Counted from the stretch's first letter, positions 8,288-16,000 are shown. The stretch: 40,436 bases of DNA from Collinsella aerofaciens (GCA_905213725.1 CAJMJM010000004.1:1-40436); one strand, 5' to 3'. A program made the numbers and translations. Notes: a model not told the origin generated them from the sequence alone.

Positions 8288-11065
8288 ATGATTCTCAACG
8301 GACCGGGGATTAGTTACACCGAGCCCGACATCGGTTCGGAGTTCGTGCCGCCGCTGCCGGAGCATCCGCGCGAGGCCATCGTCAAGCTGTGCGAGCACTG
8401 CACCAACCGTCTGCTGCATCGCGATGAGCTGCTGGGCTACGAGTACTGGTCGTTTGCCGAGGCCGCAACCGACGAGCAGGCCGAAGTACTCTGCAAGATG
8501 AAGATGCGCCGTCCCTATACGCTGCCCGAGATGGTCAAGCTCACCGGCATGCCCGAAGCCGATATCGAGAAGATGCTCGACGACATGAGCTACACGGGTC
8601 TGCTCGAGTACAACTGGGAAAACCCCGAGCGCGCCAAGCAGTGGGTGCTGCCCATGCTGGTGCCGGGTTCCGCCGAGTTCCTCAACATGCGCGTGAGCCA
8701 GCTCGAGGAGCACCCGGTCTATGCCAAGTTCTTTGAGCAGGCGTCCAAGGGACCGCTGTCCAAGGCCACGCCGATGGTGCCGCCCGGTGGTGCCGGCATC
8801 GGCATGCACGTCATTCCGGTCGAGAAGGCTGTCGATGCCGCGAGCACGTCGGTGCCGATCGAGCATATCGAGCATTGGCTCGACAAATACGATGGCAAAT
8901 ATGCCGCCAGCACCTGCAGCTGCCGCGCGAGCCGTCGCGTGATGGGTGAGGGCTGCGCCGACGACCCGGCAGATTGGTGCATCGCCGTGGGCGATATGGC
9001 CGACTACGTGGTTGAGACCGATCGTGGCCATTACGTGACCCGCGACGAGGTTTACGACATCCTGCGCCAGGCCGAGGACAACGGCTTTGTGCACCAGATC
9101 ACCAATATCGACGGCGAGAACAAGATCTTCGCTATCTGCAACTGCAACGTCAACGTGTGCTACGCCCTGCGCACCTCTCAGCTGTTCAACACGCCCAACC
9201 TGTCGCGCTCGGCCTATGTCGCCAAGGTCGAGAAGGACAAGTGCGTGGCCTGCGGTCGCTGCGTTGAGGTGTGCCCGGCCGGCGCCGCCAAGCTCGGCCA
9301 GAAGCTCTGCAGCAAAAAGGCCGGCGGGCAGGTGCCCGAGTATCCGCGCCAGGAGCTGCCCGACGCCACCAAGTGGGACCACACCAAGTGGTCGCCCAAC
9401 TACCGCAACGACAACCGCATCGAGACGCACAAGTCCGGCACCGCTCCCTGCAAGACGGCCTGCCCCGCGCACGTTGCCGTTCAGGGCTATTTGAAGCTCG
9501 CGGCTAAGGGTCGCTATGACGAGGCCCTAGCACTCATTAAGCGCGAGAACCCGCTGCCCGCTATCTGCGGCCGTGTGTGCAACCGCCGCTGTGAGGATGC
9601 CTGTACCCGCGGCCGTGTGGACGCCGCCGTGGCCATCGACGAGGTCAAGAAGTTCATAGCCCAGCGCGATCTGGATGCCGCGACTCGCTATGTCCCACCT
9701 GTGGTGACCCCGACGCGTGCCGGCGGCTTCGACCAGAAGATTGCCATCATCGGCGCCGGTCCGGCCGGTCTGTCCTGCGCCTTCTATCTGGCCGAGAAGG
9801 GCTACAAACCCGTCGTGTTCGAGAAAAACGAGCGCCCGGGCGGCATGCTCACCTATGGCATTCCCAGCTTTAAGCTGCAGAAGGATGTTATCGAGGCCGA
9901 GGTCGAGATCATTCGCCTGATGGGCGCCGAGTTCCGCTATGGCGTGGAGGTCGGTCGCGACGTGACGCTCGACGAGCTGCGCGCGCAGGGCTTTAAGGCC
10001 TTCTACGTGGCCATTGGCTGCCAGGGCGGCCGCCTTGCCGGCATTCCGGGCGAGGATGCCGAGGATGTGACCGTGGCCGTCGACTTCTTGCGCGAGGTCA
10101 ACAGCGGCAAGGTCGACGCGCTGCCCGGCCGCACCATCGTGGTGGGCGGCGGCAACGTGGCCATCGACGTGGCCCGCAACGCCTGCCGTCTGGGCTCCGA
10201 GCACGTTGAGATGTTCTGCCTGGAGAGCGAGGCGCAGATGCCCGCCAGCGAGGAGGAGCGTCGCGAGGCCGTTGAGGACGGCGCGCACATCAGCTGCGGC
10301 TGGGGTCCCAAGGAGGTTCACCTGGACGAGGCCGGTCGTGTGTGCGGTATCACCTTCAAGCGCTGCACGCGTGTCTTTGACGACGAGGGCCGTTTTGCGC
10401 CCGAGTACGACGAGAACGATCTGCGCCGTGTCGATGCCGACCGTGTCATCATGTCGATTGGCCAGTCCATTGTGTGGGGCGACCTGCTGGCTGGCTCCAA
10501 GGTGGAGCTCGGCCGCGGCCAGGGCGCCCTTGCCGATCCCCAGACCTATCAGACCGCCGAGCCCGACATCTTTGTGGGCGGCGATGTCTACACCGGCCCC
10601 AGCTTTGCCATCGACGCCATCGCCGCCGGCCACGAGGCCGCGGTGTCCATCCATCGCTTTGTGCAGCCGGGCTCCACGCTCACCATCGGCCGCAACCAGC
10701 GCCGCTACACCTCGCTCGACCGCGACGATGCCGTGATCGAAAGCTACGACAACGCGAGCCGCGAGGTTGCCCACGTGGACCGCGAGCGCGAGAAGGCTGC
10801 ACCGTTTAGCGAGTATGTTGAGACCTTTACCGAGGAGCAGGTGCGCGCCGAGACCGCCCGCTGCCTGGGCTGCGGCGCCTCGATCGTCGACCCCAACAAG
10901 TGCATCGGCTGCGGCCTGTGCACCACCAAGTGCGCGTTTGACGCCATCCATCTGGATCGCGACCGCCCCGAGTGCTCCACGATGGTCAAATACGAGCAAA
11001 AGCTCCCGAGCCTCGGCAAGTATGCGCTCAAGCGCGCCATCAAGATTAAATTTGGGAAGAAGTAA
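8288..11065 (+). CDS. multidomain Fe-S / FAD-dependent NAD(P) oxidoreductase (GltD-like)
   Basis: A 925-residue soluble flavoprotein. The N-terminal 300 residues are a separate module with CSC (210-212) and CNC (284-286) cysteine motifs. Next comes a 4Fe-4S ferredoxin motif (C319, C322, C325, C329). After it lies the glutamate-synthase small-subunit type unit: the Cys-rich segment PCKTACP...CGRVCNRRCEDAC (C388-C439), FAD site GAGPAG (489-494) and a second Rossmann site VVGGGNVAIDVAR (618-630). A C-terminal ferredoxin-like motif CIGCGLCTTKC follows CLGCG. GltD-like subunits pass electrons between NAD(P)H and partner proteins; the partner here is unknown and no glutamate synthase large subunit is nearby. 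The ATG at 8288 is preceded by GAGAAGGGA. A longer frame exists upstream but would overlap the operators and the divergent regulator gene. Confidence 0.88.
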   Translation: MILNGPGISYTEPDIGSEFVPPLPEHPREAIVKLCEHCTNRLLHRDELLGYEYWSFAEAATDEQAEVLCKMKMRRPYTLPEMVKLTGMPEADIEKMLDDMSYTGLLEYNWENPERAKQWVLPMLVPGSAEFLNMRVSQLEEHPVYAKFFEQASKGPLSKATPMVPPGGAGIGMHVIPVEKAVDAASTSVPIEHIEHWLDKYDGKYAASTCSCRASRRVMGEGCADDPADWCIAVGDMADYVVETDRGHYVTRDEVYDILRQAEDNGFVHQITNIDGENKIFAICNCNVNVCYALRTSQLFNTPNLSRSAYVAKVEKDKCVACGRCVEVCPAGAAKLGQKLCSKKAGGQVPEYPRQELPDATKWDHTKWSPNYRNDNRIETHKSGTAPCKTACPAHVAVQGYLKLAAKGRYDEALALIKRENPLPAICGRVCNRRCEDACTRGRVDAAVAIDEVKKFIAQRDLDAATRYVPPVVTPTRAGGFDQKIAIIGAGPAGLSCAFYLAEKGYKPVVFEKNERPGGMLTYGIPSFKLQKDVIEAEVEIIRLMGAEFRYGVEVGRDVTLDELRAQGFKAFYVAIGCQGGRLAGIPGEDAEDVTVAVDFLREVNSGKVDALPGRTIVVGGGNVAIDVARNACRLGSEHVEMFCLESEAQMPASEEERREAVEDGAHISCGWGPKEVHLDEAGRVCGITFKRCTRVFDDEGRFAPEYDENDLRRVDADRVIMSIGQSIVWGDLLAGSKVELGRGQGALADPQTYQTAEPDIFVGGDVYTGPSFAIDAIAAGHEAAVSIHRFVQPGSTLTIGRNQRRYTSLDRDDAVIESYDNASREVAHVDREREKAAPFSEYVETFTEEQVRAETARCLGCGASIVDPNKCIGCGLCTTKCAFDAIHLDRDRPECSTMVKYEQKLPSLGKYALKRAIKIKFGKK

Positions 11066-11149
11066 GAAACGTAACAAGCAGGAGAACGGCGCAGAGAGCG
11101 GTTGGACAGCGAGCGAGTCCCAGGCGTGGCGAGGTGCCTTGAAAGAGGA

Positions 11150-11174
11150 GGGCATAGGGCTTTTGCCCATGCCC
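11150..11174 (+). terminator. hairpin downstream of the oxidoreductase gene
   Basis: GGGCAT-A-GGGC pairs with GCCCATGCCC across a TTTT loop, with one bulged base. No T run follows. It may be a weak terminator or a processing hairpin between the oxidoreductase gene and hypA. Confidence 0.35.
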
Positions 11175-11226
11175 GACGATTGAAAGGCAGATCGCCCGTC
11201 TGGGGCACGCACAGCGTCAAGCCGAC

Positions 11227-11246
11227 CGCCGTTCGTTAGAACGGCG
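11227..11246 (+). promoter_or_regulatory. hairpin before the GTG start of hypA
   Basis: CGCCGTTC (11227-11234) pairs perfectly with GAACGGCG (11239-11246) over a GTTA loop, ending 9 bases before the GTG. It could partly mask the start region. Confidence 0.5.
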
Positions 11247-11255
11247 GAAGAAAAA

Positions 11256-11684
11256 GTGCATGAATTGGGAATCGTCTATCACATTATTCGCGATGTCGAG
11301 AATGTGGCGCGCGCTCATGGCGTGCGTCGCGTTTCGAGCGTGACGTTGCTACTGGGCGAGGTCTCGGGCGTCGTTCCCGACTTGCTGCTCGACGCTTGGC
11401 GCTGGGCAGCAGATAAAAAGCCTATCGCGCAGGGCGCGGAGCTTATCGTGGAGCCCGTCGAGGCCGTGACACATTGCGAGGCGTGCGGCTGCGACTACGC
11501 GACGGTCGAGCACGGCAAGACCTGTCCCCAGTGCGGTAGCGGCGAGACCTATTTGCTGCAGGGTCAAGAGGTAATGATCAAACAGATCGAGACCCCCGAC
11601 GAGGACCCGGCAGACGCTGCTCCTGACGGCCTCTCCGACGCCCCCGATGCCGTCGACGCCGCCAACCCTCTCCATATCGCCTAA
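11256..11684 (+). CDS. hypA: hydrogenase nickel incorporation protein HypA
   Basis: A 142-residue HypA/HybF protein that delivers Ni to [NiFe]-hydrogenase, and in some bacteria urease, maturation. The invariant N-terminal Met-His-Glu, whose His2 binds nickel, is present only if the GTG at 11256 is used; the nearby ATG at 11260 is out of frame. The structural zinc site is formed by CEAC (about 74-77) and CPQC (about 88-91). After about residue 112 there is an extra 30-residue Asp/Ala-rich acidic tail, which is unusual for the roughly 115-residue family. A hairpin (11227-11246) lies directly before the weak ribosome-binding site GGAAG. No hypB or hydrogenase gene is in the window, so the target enzyme must be encoded elsewhere. 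Confidence 0.93.
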   Translation: MHELGIVYHIIRDVENVARAHGVRRVSSVTLLLGEVSGVVPDLLLDAWRWAADKKPIAQGAELIVEPVEAVTHCEACGCDYATVEHGKTCPQCGSGETYLLQGQEVMIKQIETPDEDPADAAPDGLSDAPDAVDAANPLHIA

Positions 11685-12020
11685 TATCCAATGACTACAT
11701 GGGCTAGAGTTCTAAACATATTTGCTTCGGTTAGTCAAGTCATGTCTGTTTAAACAAAATGGTGGCACGCAGACGCATTGGGATCCACCTAAAAGAGGTC
11801 TTAACGAACAGCGCACCTTTATATGTCTTTGAAAGCAATCAGCAAATCACGTTTTAGCAGGCATAAGCTGTAAGCCGGCAACGTAATCAATTTGTAACAA
11901 ACTTAGACGTTTAAACAAATAAACCAACCTTTTACGAATTTAGCTATAAATCCACAAACCAAACAGCTATACTCCTTTCATGTCGTGTAGGAAATACGTA
12001 GACAAAAAGGAGGTTATGTG
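11685..12020 (+). promoter_or_regulatory. AT-rich leader and promoter region of the mannose-type PTS operon
   Basis: This 336-base gap is much more AT-rich than its surroundings and holds no convincing gene. GTTTAAACAAA occurs twice, at 11748 and 11909, 161 bases apart, which could mark sites for an activator or repressor. A -10-like TATACT is at 11968-11973 with no strong -35 at 17 bp. The operon's ribosome-binding site AAGGAGG is at 12007-12013. No clean sigma-54 promoter or catabolite-repression site was recognised. Confidence 0.55.
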
Positions 12021-13010
12021 ATGGTAAGTATTGTTCTTGCTAGCCACGGGGACTTGGCAGCTGGAATCAAGCAGACGGGCTCGATGGTCTTTGGCGATCA
12101 GCCGTCTGTTGCCGTGGTCTCGCTCGAGCCGAGCATGGGCCCCGACGATTTCCGTGCCAAGGTCGAGGAAGCAGTCGCTTCCTTCGAGGACCAGGAGCAG
12201 GTGCTCTTCCTCGTTGATCTGTGGGGCGGCACGCCGTTCAACCAGATCAGCGGGCTCATCGAGGGCCACGATTCCTGGGCTATCGTCACCGGTGTCAACC
12301 TGCCTATGCTCATCGAGGCATATTCGCAGCGCTTTGACGCAAAGAACACTGCACATGCGATCGCAAAACATCTCGTGACTGAGGCTAAGGCTGGCGTGCG
12401 TGTCAAGCCCGAGTCTCTGGAGCCCGAGGAGAAGAAGCCGGCTGCGGCCGCCGCTGCTCCTGCAGGCGCCATCCCTCCGGGAACGGTCATCGGCGATGGG
12501 CACATCAAGATCGCCCACGTCCGTATCGACACCCGTCTGCTGCATGGTCAGGTGGCCACCACGTGGACCAAGCAGATCAACCCCAACCGCATTATCGTGG
12601 TTTCCGACGGCGTTGCTCACGACGAGCTCCGCAAGACCATGATCGAGCAGGCTGCCCCTCCGGGAGTCCATGCCAACGTCGTGCCCATCAAGAAGATGGC
12701 CGAGGTCGTCAAGGACACGCGCTTTGGTGACACCAAGGCTATGCTGCTCTTTGAGAACCCGCAGGATCTGCTCAAGGCCATCGAGGCCGGCGTCGACATC
12801 AAGGAAGTCAACATCGGTTCCATGGCTCACTCCAAGGGCAAGGTCGTCGTCACCAACGCCGTCGCTATGGGCGATGACGACGTCAAGACTCTCGAGGCCC
12901 TCAAGGCCAAGGGCGTCAAGTTCGAGGTCCGCAAGGTTCCTTCGGATTCCTCCGAGGATCTCGACGCCATGTTGAAGAAAGCTAAGGCCGAACTGGCCGC
13001 TCAAGCATAG
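12021..13010 (+). CDS. manX: PTS mannose/fructose/sorbose-family EIIAB protein
   Basis: A cytosolic 329-residue fusion of EIIA and EIIB of the mannose PTS family. It takes phosphate from HPr and passes it via EIIA to EIIB to the incoming sugar. EIIA spans about 1-125 with the phospho-His H9 in SHGDLA and the DLWGGTPFN motif near 66-74. An Ala/Pro-rich flexible linker covers about 136-154. EIIB spans about 160-329 with H175 in RIDTRLLHGQV as the expected phosphorylated residue. The ATG at 12021 is 7 bases after a perfect AAGGAGG; a GTG directly before it (12018) is the alternative. It is the first gene of an operon with EIIC, EIID and probably DUF956 genes. Substrate specificity (mannose, glucose, fructose, sorbose or amino sugars) cannot be read from the sequence. 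Confidence 0.95.
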   Translation: MVSIVLASHGDLAAGIKQTGSMVFGDQPSVAVVSLEPSMGPDDFRAKVEEAVASFEDQEQVLFLVDLWGGTPFNQISGLIEGHDSWAIVTGVNLPMLIEAYSQRFDAKNTAHAIAKHLVTEAKAGVRVKPESLEPEEKKPAAAAAAPAGAIPPGTVIGDGHIKIAHVRIDTRLLHGQVATTWTKQINPNRIIVVSDGVAHDELRKTMIEQAAPPGVHANVVPIKKMAEVVKDTRFGDTKAMLLFENPQDLLKAIEAGVDIKEVNIGSMAHSKGKVVVTNAVAMGDDDVKTLEALKAKGVKFEVRKVPSDSSEDLDAMLKKAKAELAAQA

Positions 13011-13028
13011 TAAAGGAGGGTCCGATAC

Positions 13029-13847
13029 ATGTCTGCAATCACTATTCTGCTTGTTGCGATTGTCGCGTTGCTTGCCGGTATGGAAGGCATTCTGGATGAG
13101 TTCCAGTTCCATCAGCCGCTCGTGGCATGTACGCTTATCGGTCTCGTAACCGGTCACCTTCAGGAGGGCATCCTCCTGGGCGGTTCGCTCCAGATGATGG
13201 CCCTTGGCTGGGCTAACGTCGGCGCCGCCGTCGCGCCTGACGCCGCTCTGGCCTCGGTCGCTTCTTCGATCATCATGGTGCTCGCCCTCAACGGTGGCGC
13301 CACCGACTCGGCCAAGGCCGTTACCGCCGCCATCGCCGTCGCCGTCCCGCTGTCGGTCGCTGGTCTGTTCCTGACCATGATCTGCCGTACCCTGGCTACC
13401 GCTATCGCTCACGCCATGGACGGTTGCGCCGAGAAGGGTGACTTCTCCGGCATCGAGCGCTGGCAGTACGCTGCCATCCTCATGCAGGGCCTTCGTATCG
13501 CCATCCCGGCAGTACTTCTGTGCATCATCCCGGCCGAGGCTGTTACCAACGCGCTTAACGCTATGCCCGACTGGCTGTCCGGCGGTATGGCTGTCGGCGG
13601 CGGCATGGTCGCTTCCGTCGGTTACGCCATGGTCATCAACATGATGGCCACCAAGGAGACCTGGCCGTTCTTCATCCTCGGCTTTGTCCTTGCTGCCATC
13701 CCTCAGCTCACGCTGATCGCCCTTGGCCTCATCGGCATCTCCCTTGCCCTCATCTACCTTGGCCTTAAGGATCTGGCCAAGCAGGGTGGCGGCATGGGCG
13801 GCGGCTCCGGTGACCCGCTCGGCGACATTCTGAACGATTACGAGTAG
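13029..13847 (+). CDS. manY: PTS mannose-family EIIC membrane component
   Basis: A 272-residue membrane permease subunit that, with EIID, forms the sugar channel. It has several long hydrophobic segments; the N-terminal part contains the family-typical GMEGILDEFQFHQPL and QEGILLGGSLQMMALGW stretches, and the C-terminus ends in a Gly-rich tail. The ATG at 13029 follows AAAGGAGGG with good spacing, and the gene lies 18 bases after the EIIAB gene. The order EIIAB-EIIC-EIID is the classic man arrangement. Confidence 0.95.
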   Translation: MSAITILLVAIVALLAGMEGILDEFQFHQPLVACTLIGLVTGHLQEGILLGGSLQMMALGWANVGAAVAPDAALASVASSIIMVLALNGGATDSAKAVTAAIAVAVPLSVAGLFLTMICRTLATAIAHAMDGCAEKGDFSGIERWQYAAILMQGLRIAIPAVLLCIIPAEAVTNALNAMPDWLSGGMAVGGGMVASVGYAMVINMMATKETWPFFILGFVLAAIPQLTLIALGLIGISLALIYLGLKDLAKQGGGMGGGSGDPLGDILNDYE

Positions 13848-13863
13848 GAGGGGAGTGATACAT

Positions 13864-14784
13864 ATGGCAGAGAACAAGATTCAGCTCACCAAGGCTGACC
13901 GCAAGAAGGTTTGCTTCCGTCATCAGTTCCTTCAGGGCTCGTGGAACTACGAGCGTATGCAGAACGGCGGCTGGTGCTTCGCAATGATCCCTGCGATCAA
14001 GAAGCTCTACACCAGCAAGGATGACCAGATTGCCGCTCTTAAGCGCCACCTGGAGTTCTATAACACCCACCCCTATGTTTCCGCCCCCGTCATTGGCGTT
14101 ACCCTCGCTCTCGAGGAGGAGCGCGCCAACGGTGCCCCGATTGACGACGTCGCCATTCAGGGCGTCAAGGTCGGTATGATGGGCCCGCTCGCCGGTGTCG
14201 GCGACCCCGCCTTCTGGTTCACCCTTCGCCCGATTCTGGGTGCTCTGGGCGCTTCCCTGGCCCTGTCCGGCAGCATCGCCGGTCCGCTGCTGTTCTTCTT
14301 CGCGTGGAACATCATCCGTTACGCCTTCCTGTGGTACACGCAGGAGTTTGGCTACAAGGTCGGCTCCTCCATCGCCAAGGACCTCTCCGGCGGTCTGATG
14401 GGCAAGGTCACCGAGGGTGCTTCCATCCTGGGTATGTTCATCATCGGCGCCCTGGTCGAGCGCTGGGTGTCCATCTCCTTCACCCCGGTCGTCTCCAAGG
14501 TCACGCAGTCTGCTGGCGCCTTTATCGACTGGGCTAACCTGCCCTCCGGTTCTGAGGGTGTCAAGGAAGCACTGACGATGTATAACTCCATCGGTGCTAA
14601 CGCCCTTGATCAGGTGAAGGTCACCACGCTTCAGGCCAACCTCGATCAGCTCATCCCCGGCCTTGCCGCCGTGTGCCTGACCCTGCTGGTCTGCAAGCTC
14701 CTCAAGAAGAAGGTCAGCCCGATCGTCATCATCCTGGCTCTCTTCGCCATCGGCATCATCGGTCGCGTCTGCGGCTTCATGTAA
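13864..14784 (+). CDS. manZ: PTS mannose-family EIID membrane component
   Basis: A 306-residue EIID subunit of the sugar channel. Residues 1-100 include the typical FLQGSWNYERMQNGGWCF segment near the start, followed by the conserved GPLAGVGDPAFWFTLRPI stretch (about 104-121) and hydrophobic helices towards the C-terminus (about 125-150, 180-200, 265-306). The ATG at 13864 is chosen because GGGGAG at 13850-13855 lies 8 bases upstream; a GTG at 13855 sits inside that site. It begins 16 bases after the EIIC stop and is the last PTS gene before a terminator-like hairpin. Confidence 0.95.
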   Translation: MAENKIQLTKADRKKVCFRHQFLQGSWNYERMQNGGWCFAMIPAIKKLYTSKDDQIAALKRHLEFYNTHPYVSAPVIGVTLALEEERANGAPIDDVAIQGVKVGMMGPLAGVGDPAFWFTLRPILGALGASLALSGSIAGPLLFFFAWNIIRYAFLWYTQEFGYKVGSSIAKDLSGGLMGKVTEGASILGMFIIGALVERWVSISFTPVVSKVTQSAGAFIDWANLPSGSEGVKEALTMYNSIGANALDQVKVTTLQANLDQLIPGLAAVCLTLLVCKLLKKKVSPIVIILALFAIGIIGRVCGFM

Positions 14785-14840
14785 GCACGTTTCGGCTTAA
14801 GACCGAGAATTGCTAGGCAAGGGCTTTTGAGCCATTGAAA

Positions 14841-14887
14841 CGGACCGCACCCGGTGGGTACACTGGATGCGGTCCGATTGTTTTATT
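14841..14887 (+). terminator. hairpin after manZ, partial or full terminator
   Basis: A 9-bp stem (14841-14849 with 14868-14876, loop 18) is followed by ATTGTTTTATTT. It ends or attenuates the PTS transcript before the DUF956 gene, which starts only 18 bases after the T-rich stretch. Confidence 0.7.
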
Positions 14888-14904
14888 TGGAGGGCGAGGC
14901 GCGC

Positions 14905-15303
14905 ATGGCGCAATCTCAGAACAGCACGGTCGATTTGGCAACGCCGGCAACCTGCCTGATGGGGCTTACCAGCCACGGTAACGTGATGGTGGGCAATAAG
15001 GCGTTCGAGTATTACAACGAGCGCAATCCCGAGGATTATATTCAAATCCCGTGGGACGAGGTCGACTATATCGCCGCCGAGGTTTTGCGCGGCACCAAGA
15101 AGATCACGCGTTTTGCCATCTTCACCAAGGATAACGGCCACTTTACGTTCTCGACGCGCGATGACAAAGAGACGTTGCGCGCGGTTCGCAAGTACGTCGA
15201 CGAGGATAAGCTCGTGCGTTCGCCCGACTTTATCGATGTGACCGCCAAGGGCGCCAAGAGCATTCCTTCCGTCATCAAAGGCCTCTTCCACAAAGGCAAC
15301 TAG
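14905..15303 (+). CDS. manO: DUF956 family protein (ManO-like)
   Basis: A 132-residue soluble protein of the DUF956 family, which is almost always encoded beside mannose-family PTS genes and is proposed to modulate that transporter. Visible family features are the N-terminal STVDLATPATCLMGL, the central YIQIPWDEVDYIAAEV and the C-terminal FTFSTRDDKETLRAVRKYV followed by D. The ATG at 14905 is preceded by TTGGAGGG about 10 bases upstream; an upstream in-frame ATG at 14854 would lie inside the hairpin after manZ and lacks a good site. Whether it is cotranscribed with manXYZ depends on read-through of that hairpin. Confidence 0.88.
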   Translation: MAQSQNSTVDLATPATCLMGLTSHGNVMVGNKAFEYYNERNPEDYIQIPWDEVDYIAAEVLRGTKKITRFAIFTKDNGHFTFSTRDDKETLRAVRKYVDEDKLVRSPDFIDVTAKGAKSIPSVIKGLFHKGN

Positions 15304-15311
15304 CTCTTCAC

Positions 15312-15379
15312 AAGTTGCGGTGAAATAGTTCCTAAATACGGCTTTAATGCTTTAGGCAGGAACTATTCCACCGCAACTT
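15312..15379. repeat. 22-bp inverted repeat between the DUF956 gene and tRNA-Arg
   Basis: AAGTTGCGGTGAAATAGTTCCT (as arms 15312-15333 and 15358-15379) is an inverted repeat with one mismatch and a 24-base central part. No T run follows on either strand within 10 bases. It could be a terminator, or a copy of a dispersed palindromic element. Only one copy is in the window. Confidence 0.7.
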
Positions 15380-15421
15380 CGAAGTCTAGTCATGCGACGT
15401 ATGGCGATGCAGTAAATCTGC

Positions 15422-15427
15422 TACACT
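15422..15427 (+). promoter_or_regulatory. candidate -10 box of the tRNA-Arg gene
   Basis: TACACT ends 10 bases before the mature tRNA 5' end. No convincing -35 hexamer was seen at 16-18 bp. Confidence 0.4.
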
Positions 15428-15437
15428 AGTACAGCAT

Positions 15438-15513
15438 GCCTCCGTAGCTCAGGGGATAGAGCACCGCTCTCCTAAAGCGGGTGTCGACGGTTCGAATCCG
15501 CCCGGGGGCACCA
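15438..15513 (+). tRNA. tRNA-Arg (anticodon CCT)
   Basis: A full cloverleaf can be drawn. The acceptor stem pairs GCCTCCG with CGGGGGC (one T-G pair), the D arm is GCTCAGGGGATAGAGC, the anticodon stem CCGCT/AGCGG encloses loop CTCCTAA with anticodon CCT, and the T loop is TTCGAAT with one A-C mismatch in its stem. The discriminator is A and the CCA end is encoded (15511-15513). It reads the AGG codon, which is rare in GC-rich Coriobacteriia. Such minor arginine tRNAs are frequent integration targets. Confidence 0.95.
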
Positions 15514-15522
15514 GGGAATATG

Positions 15523-15546
15523 ACGGCGTCGCGAGAGCGGCGCCGT
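15523..15546 (+). terminator. weak terminator-like hairpin after tRNA-Arg
   Basis: ACGGCG (15523-15528) pairs with CGCCGT (15541-15546), followed by TTCTGGTTT. It is the first candidate end point for the tRNA transcript. Confidence 0.4.
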
Positions 15547-15567
15547 TTCTGGTTTGTGGGGGCCGCC

Positions 15568-15642
15568 GGCGGATTCGGGCCGTCGACACCCGCGTCACCA
15601 ATTTCCCCGCGGGGGGGGTCGAGTCCGCCCGGGGGACACCAG
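15568..15642. repeat. degenerate copies of the tRNA-Arg 3' part
   Basis: Bases 15568-15591 match the reverse complement of tRNA positions 15479-15502 at 22 of 24 bases. Bases 15617-15642 repeat, in direct orientation, the tRNA 3' end (15489-15514) with one substitution and two single-base indels. A GC-rich palindromic stretch (about 15605-15615) separates them. No complete second tRNA can be drawn. They look like scars of recombination at the tRNA 3' end. Confidence 0.7.
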
Positions 15643-15848
15643 AGATTTGCCGATCCCGGTACCGCAACAGCGATACGCCTTGCTAGTTTTTGAAAGCTCG
15701 TCGTCGGTGCCCTAACGCACTGCCGTTTAGTGCCGATTCTGCCATGCCCGCACTCTTCGCGAGGGTGAGGAGCGTGAATTGATCGGAGAGGGCCAACCAC
15801 TCTGATAAAATCATCCTCGCTGTCGGCAGTCCTCGTGCCGGGCAGAGC

Positions 15849-15866
15849 CCTCCATCCGATGGGAGG
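15849..15866 (+). promoter_or_regulatory. hairpin that sequesters the ribosome-binding site
   Basis: CCTCC (15849-15853) pairs with GGAGG (15862-15866), the ribosome-binding site of the downstream peptide, with two extra A-T pairs above a bulged G. A competing hairpin GGGC-AGA-GCCC (15840-15850) would release it, so two states are possible. Confidence 0.55.
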
Positions 15867-15874
15867 TGATGCCC

Positions 15875-16000
15875 ATGACCGATTTCACCGAGCTCGTGAA
15901 GCTCCTGACCGCTATGGTCTCGCTCCTCACGGCCCTTGTCGGCCTTTCCAAGGCACTCAAGCAGGGTTCGAAGCCCAAAAAGAAAGGCCACCGTCGCTAA
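15875..16000 (+). CDS. 41-residue hydrophobic peptide, type I toxin-like (putative holin-like)
   Basis: The peptide is MTDFTELVKLLTAMVSLLTA followed by LVGLSKALKQGSKPKKKGHRR. It has a short acidic N-terminus, one membrane helix (about 7-27) and a strongly basic tail. This architecture is shared by TxpA-type and so-called holin-like type I toxins, as is the leader GGAGGTGATGCCC directly before the start. The ATG at 15875 is 8 bases after GGAGG; the ATG at 15869 is too close. The ribosome-binding site is inside a hairpin, and 5' and 3' untranslated parts are complementary over 10 bases, both typical of toxin mRNAs. An alternative is a harmless small membrane protein. Function not shown. Confidence 0.6.
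   Translation: MTDFTELVKLLTAMVSLLTALVGLSKALKQGSKPKKKGHRR

Larger units (their letters stand above)
15514..15868 (+). other. intergenic region between tRNA-Arg and the small peptide gene
   Basis: The 355 bases hold the tRNA-derived repeats (15568-15642), then about 140 bases where nothing was recognised, then the probable promoter and structured leader of the peptide gene. A weak -10-like TGATAA (15803-15808) has TTGATC (15779-15784) 18 bases upstream. No credible gene lies between the tRNA and the peptide. Confidence 0.5.

Noticed and set aside
11763..11780. TGGCAC upstream of the PTS genes as a sigma-54 promoter, as in LevR-controlled mannose PTS
   Set aside because: The -12 element does not match, and the GG-to-GC spacing is off by one base.
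15560..15645. A second and third tRNA gene
   Set aside because: Only parts of the T arm and 3' end can be matched; no complete acceptor stem, D arm or anticodon arm can be drawn.
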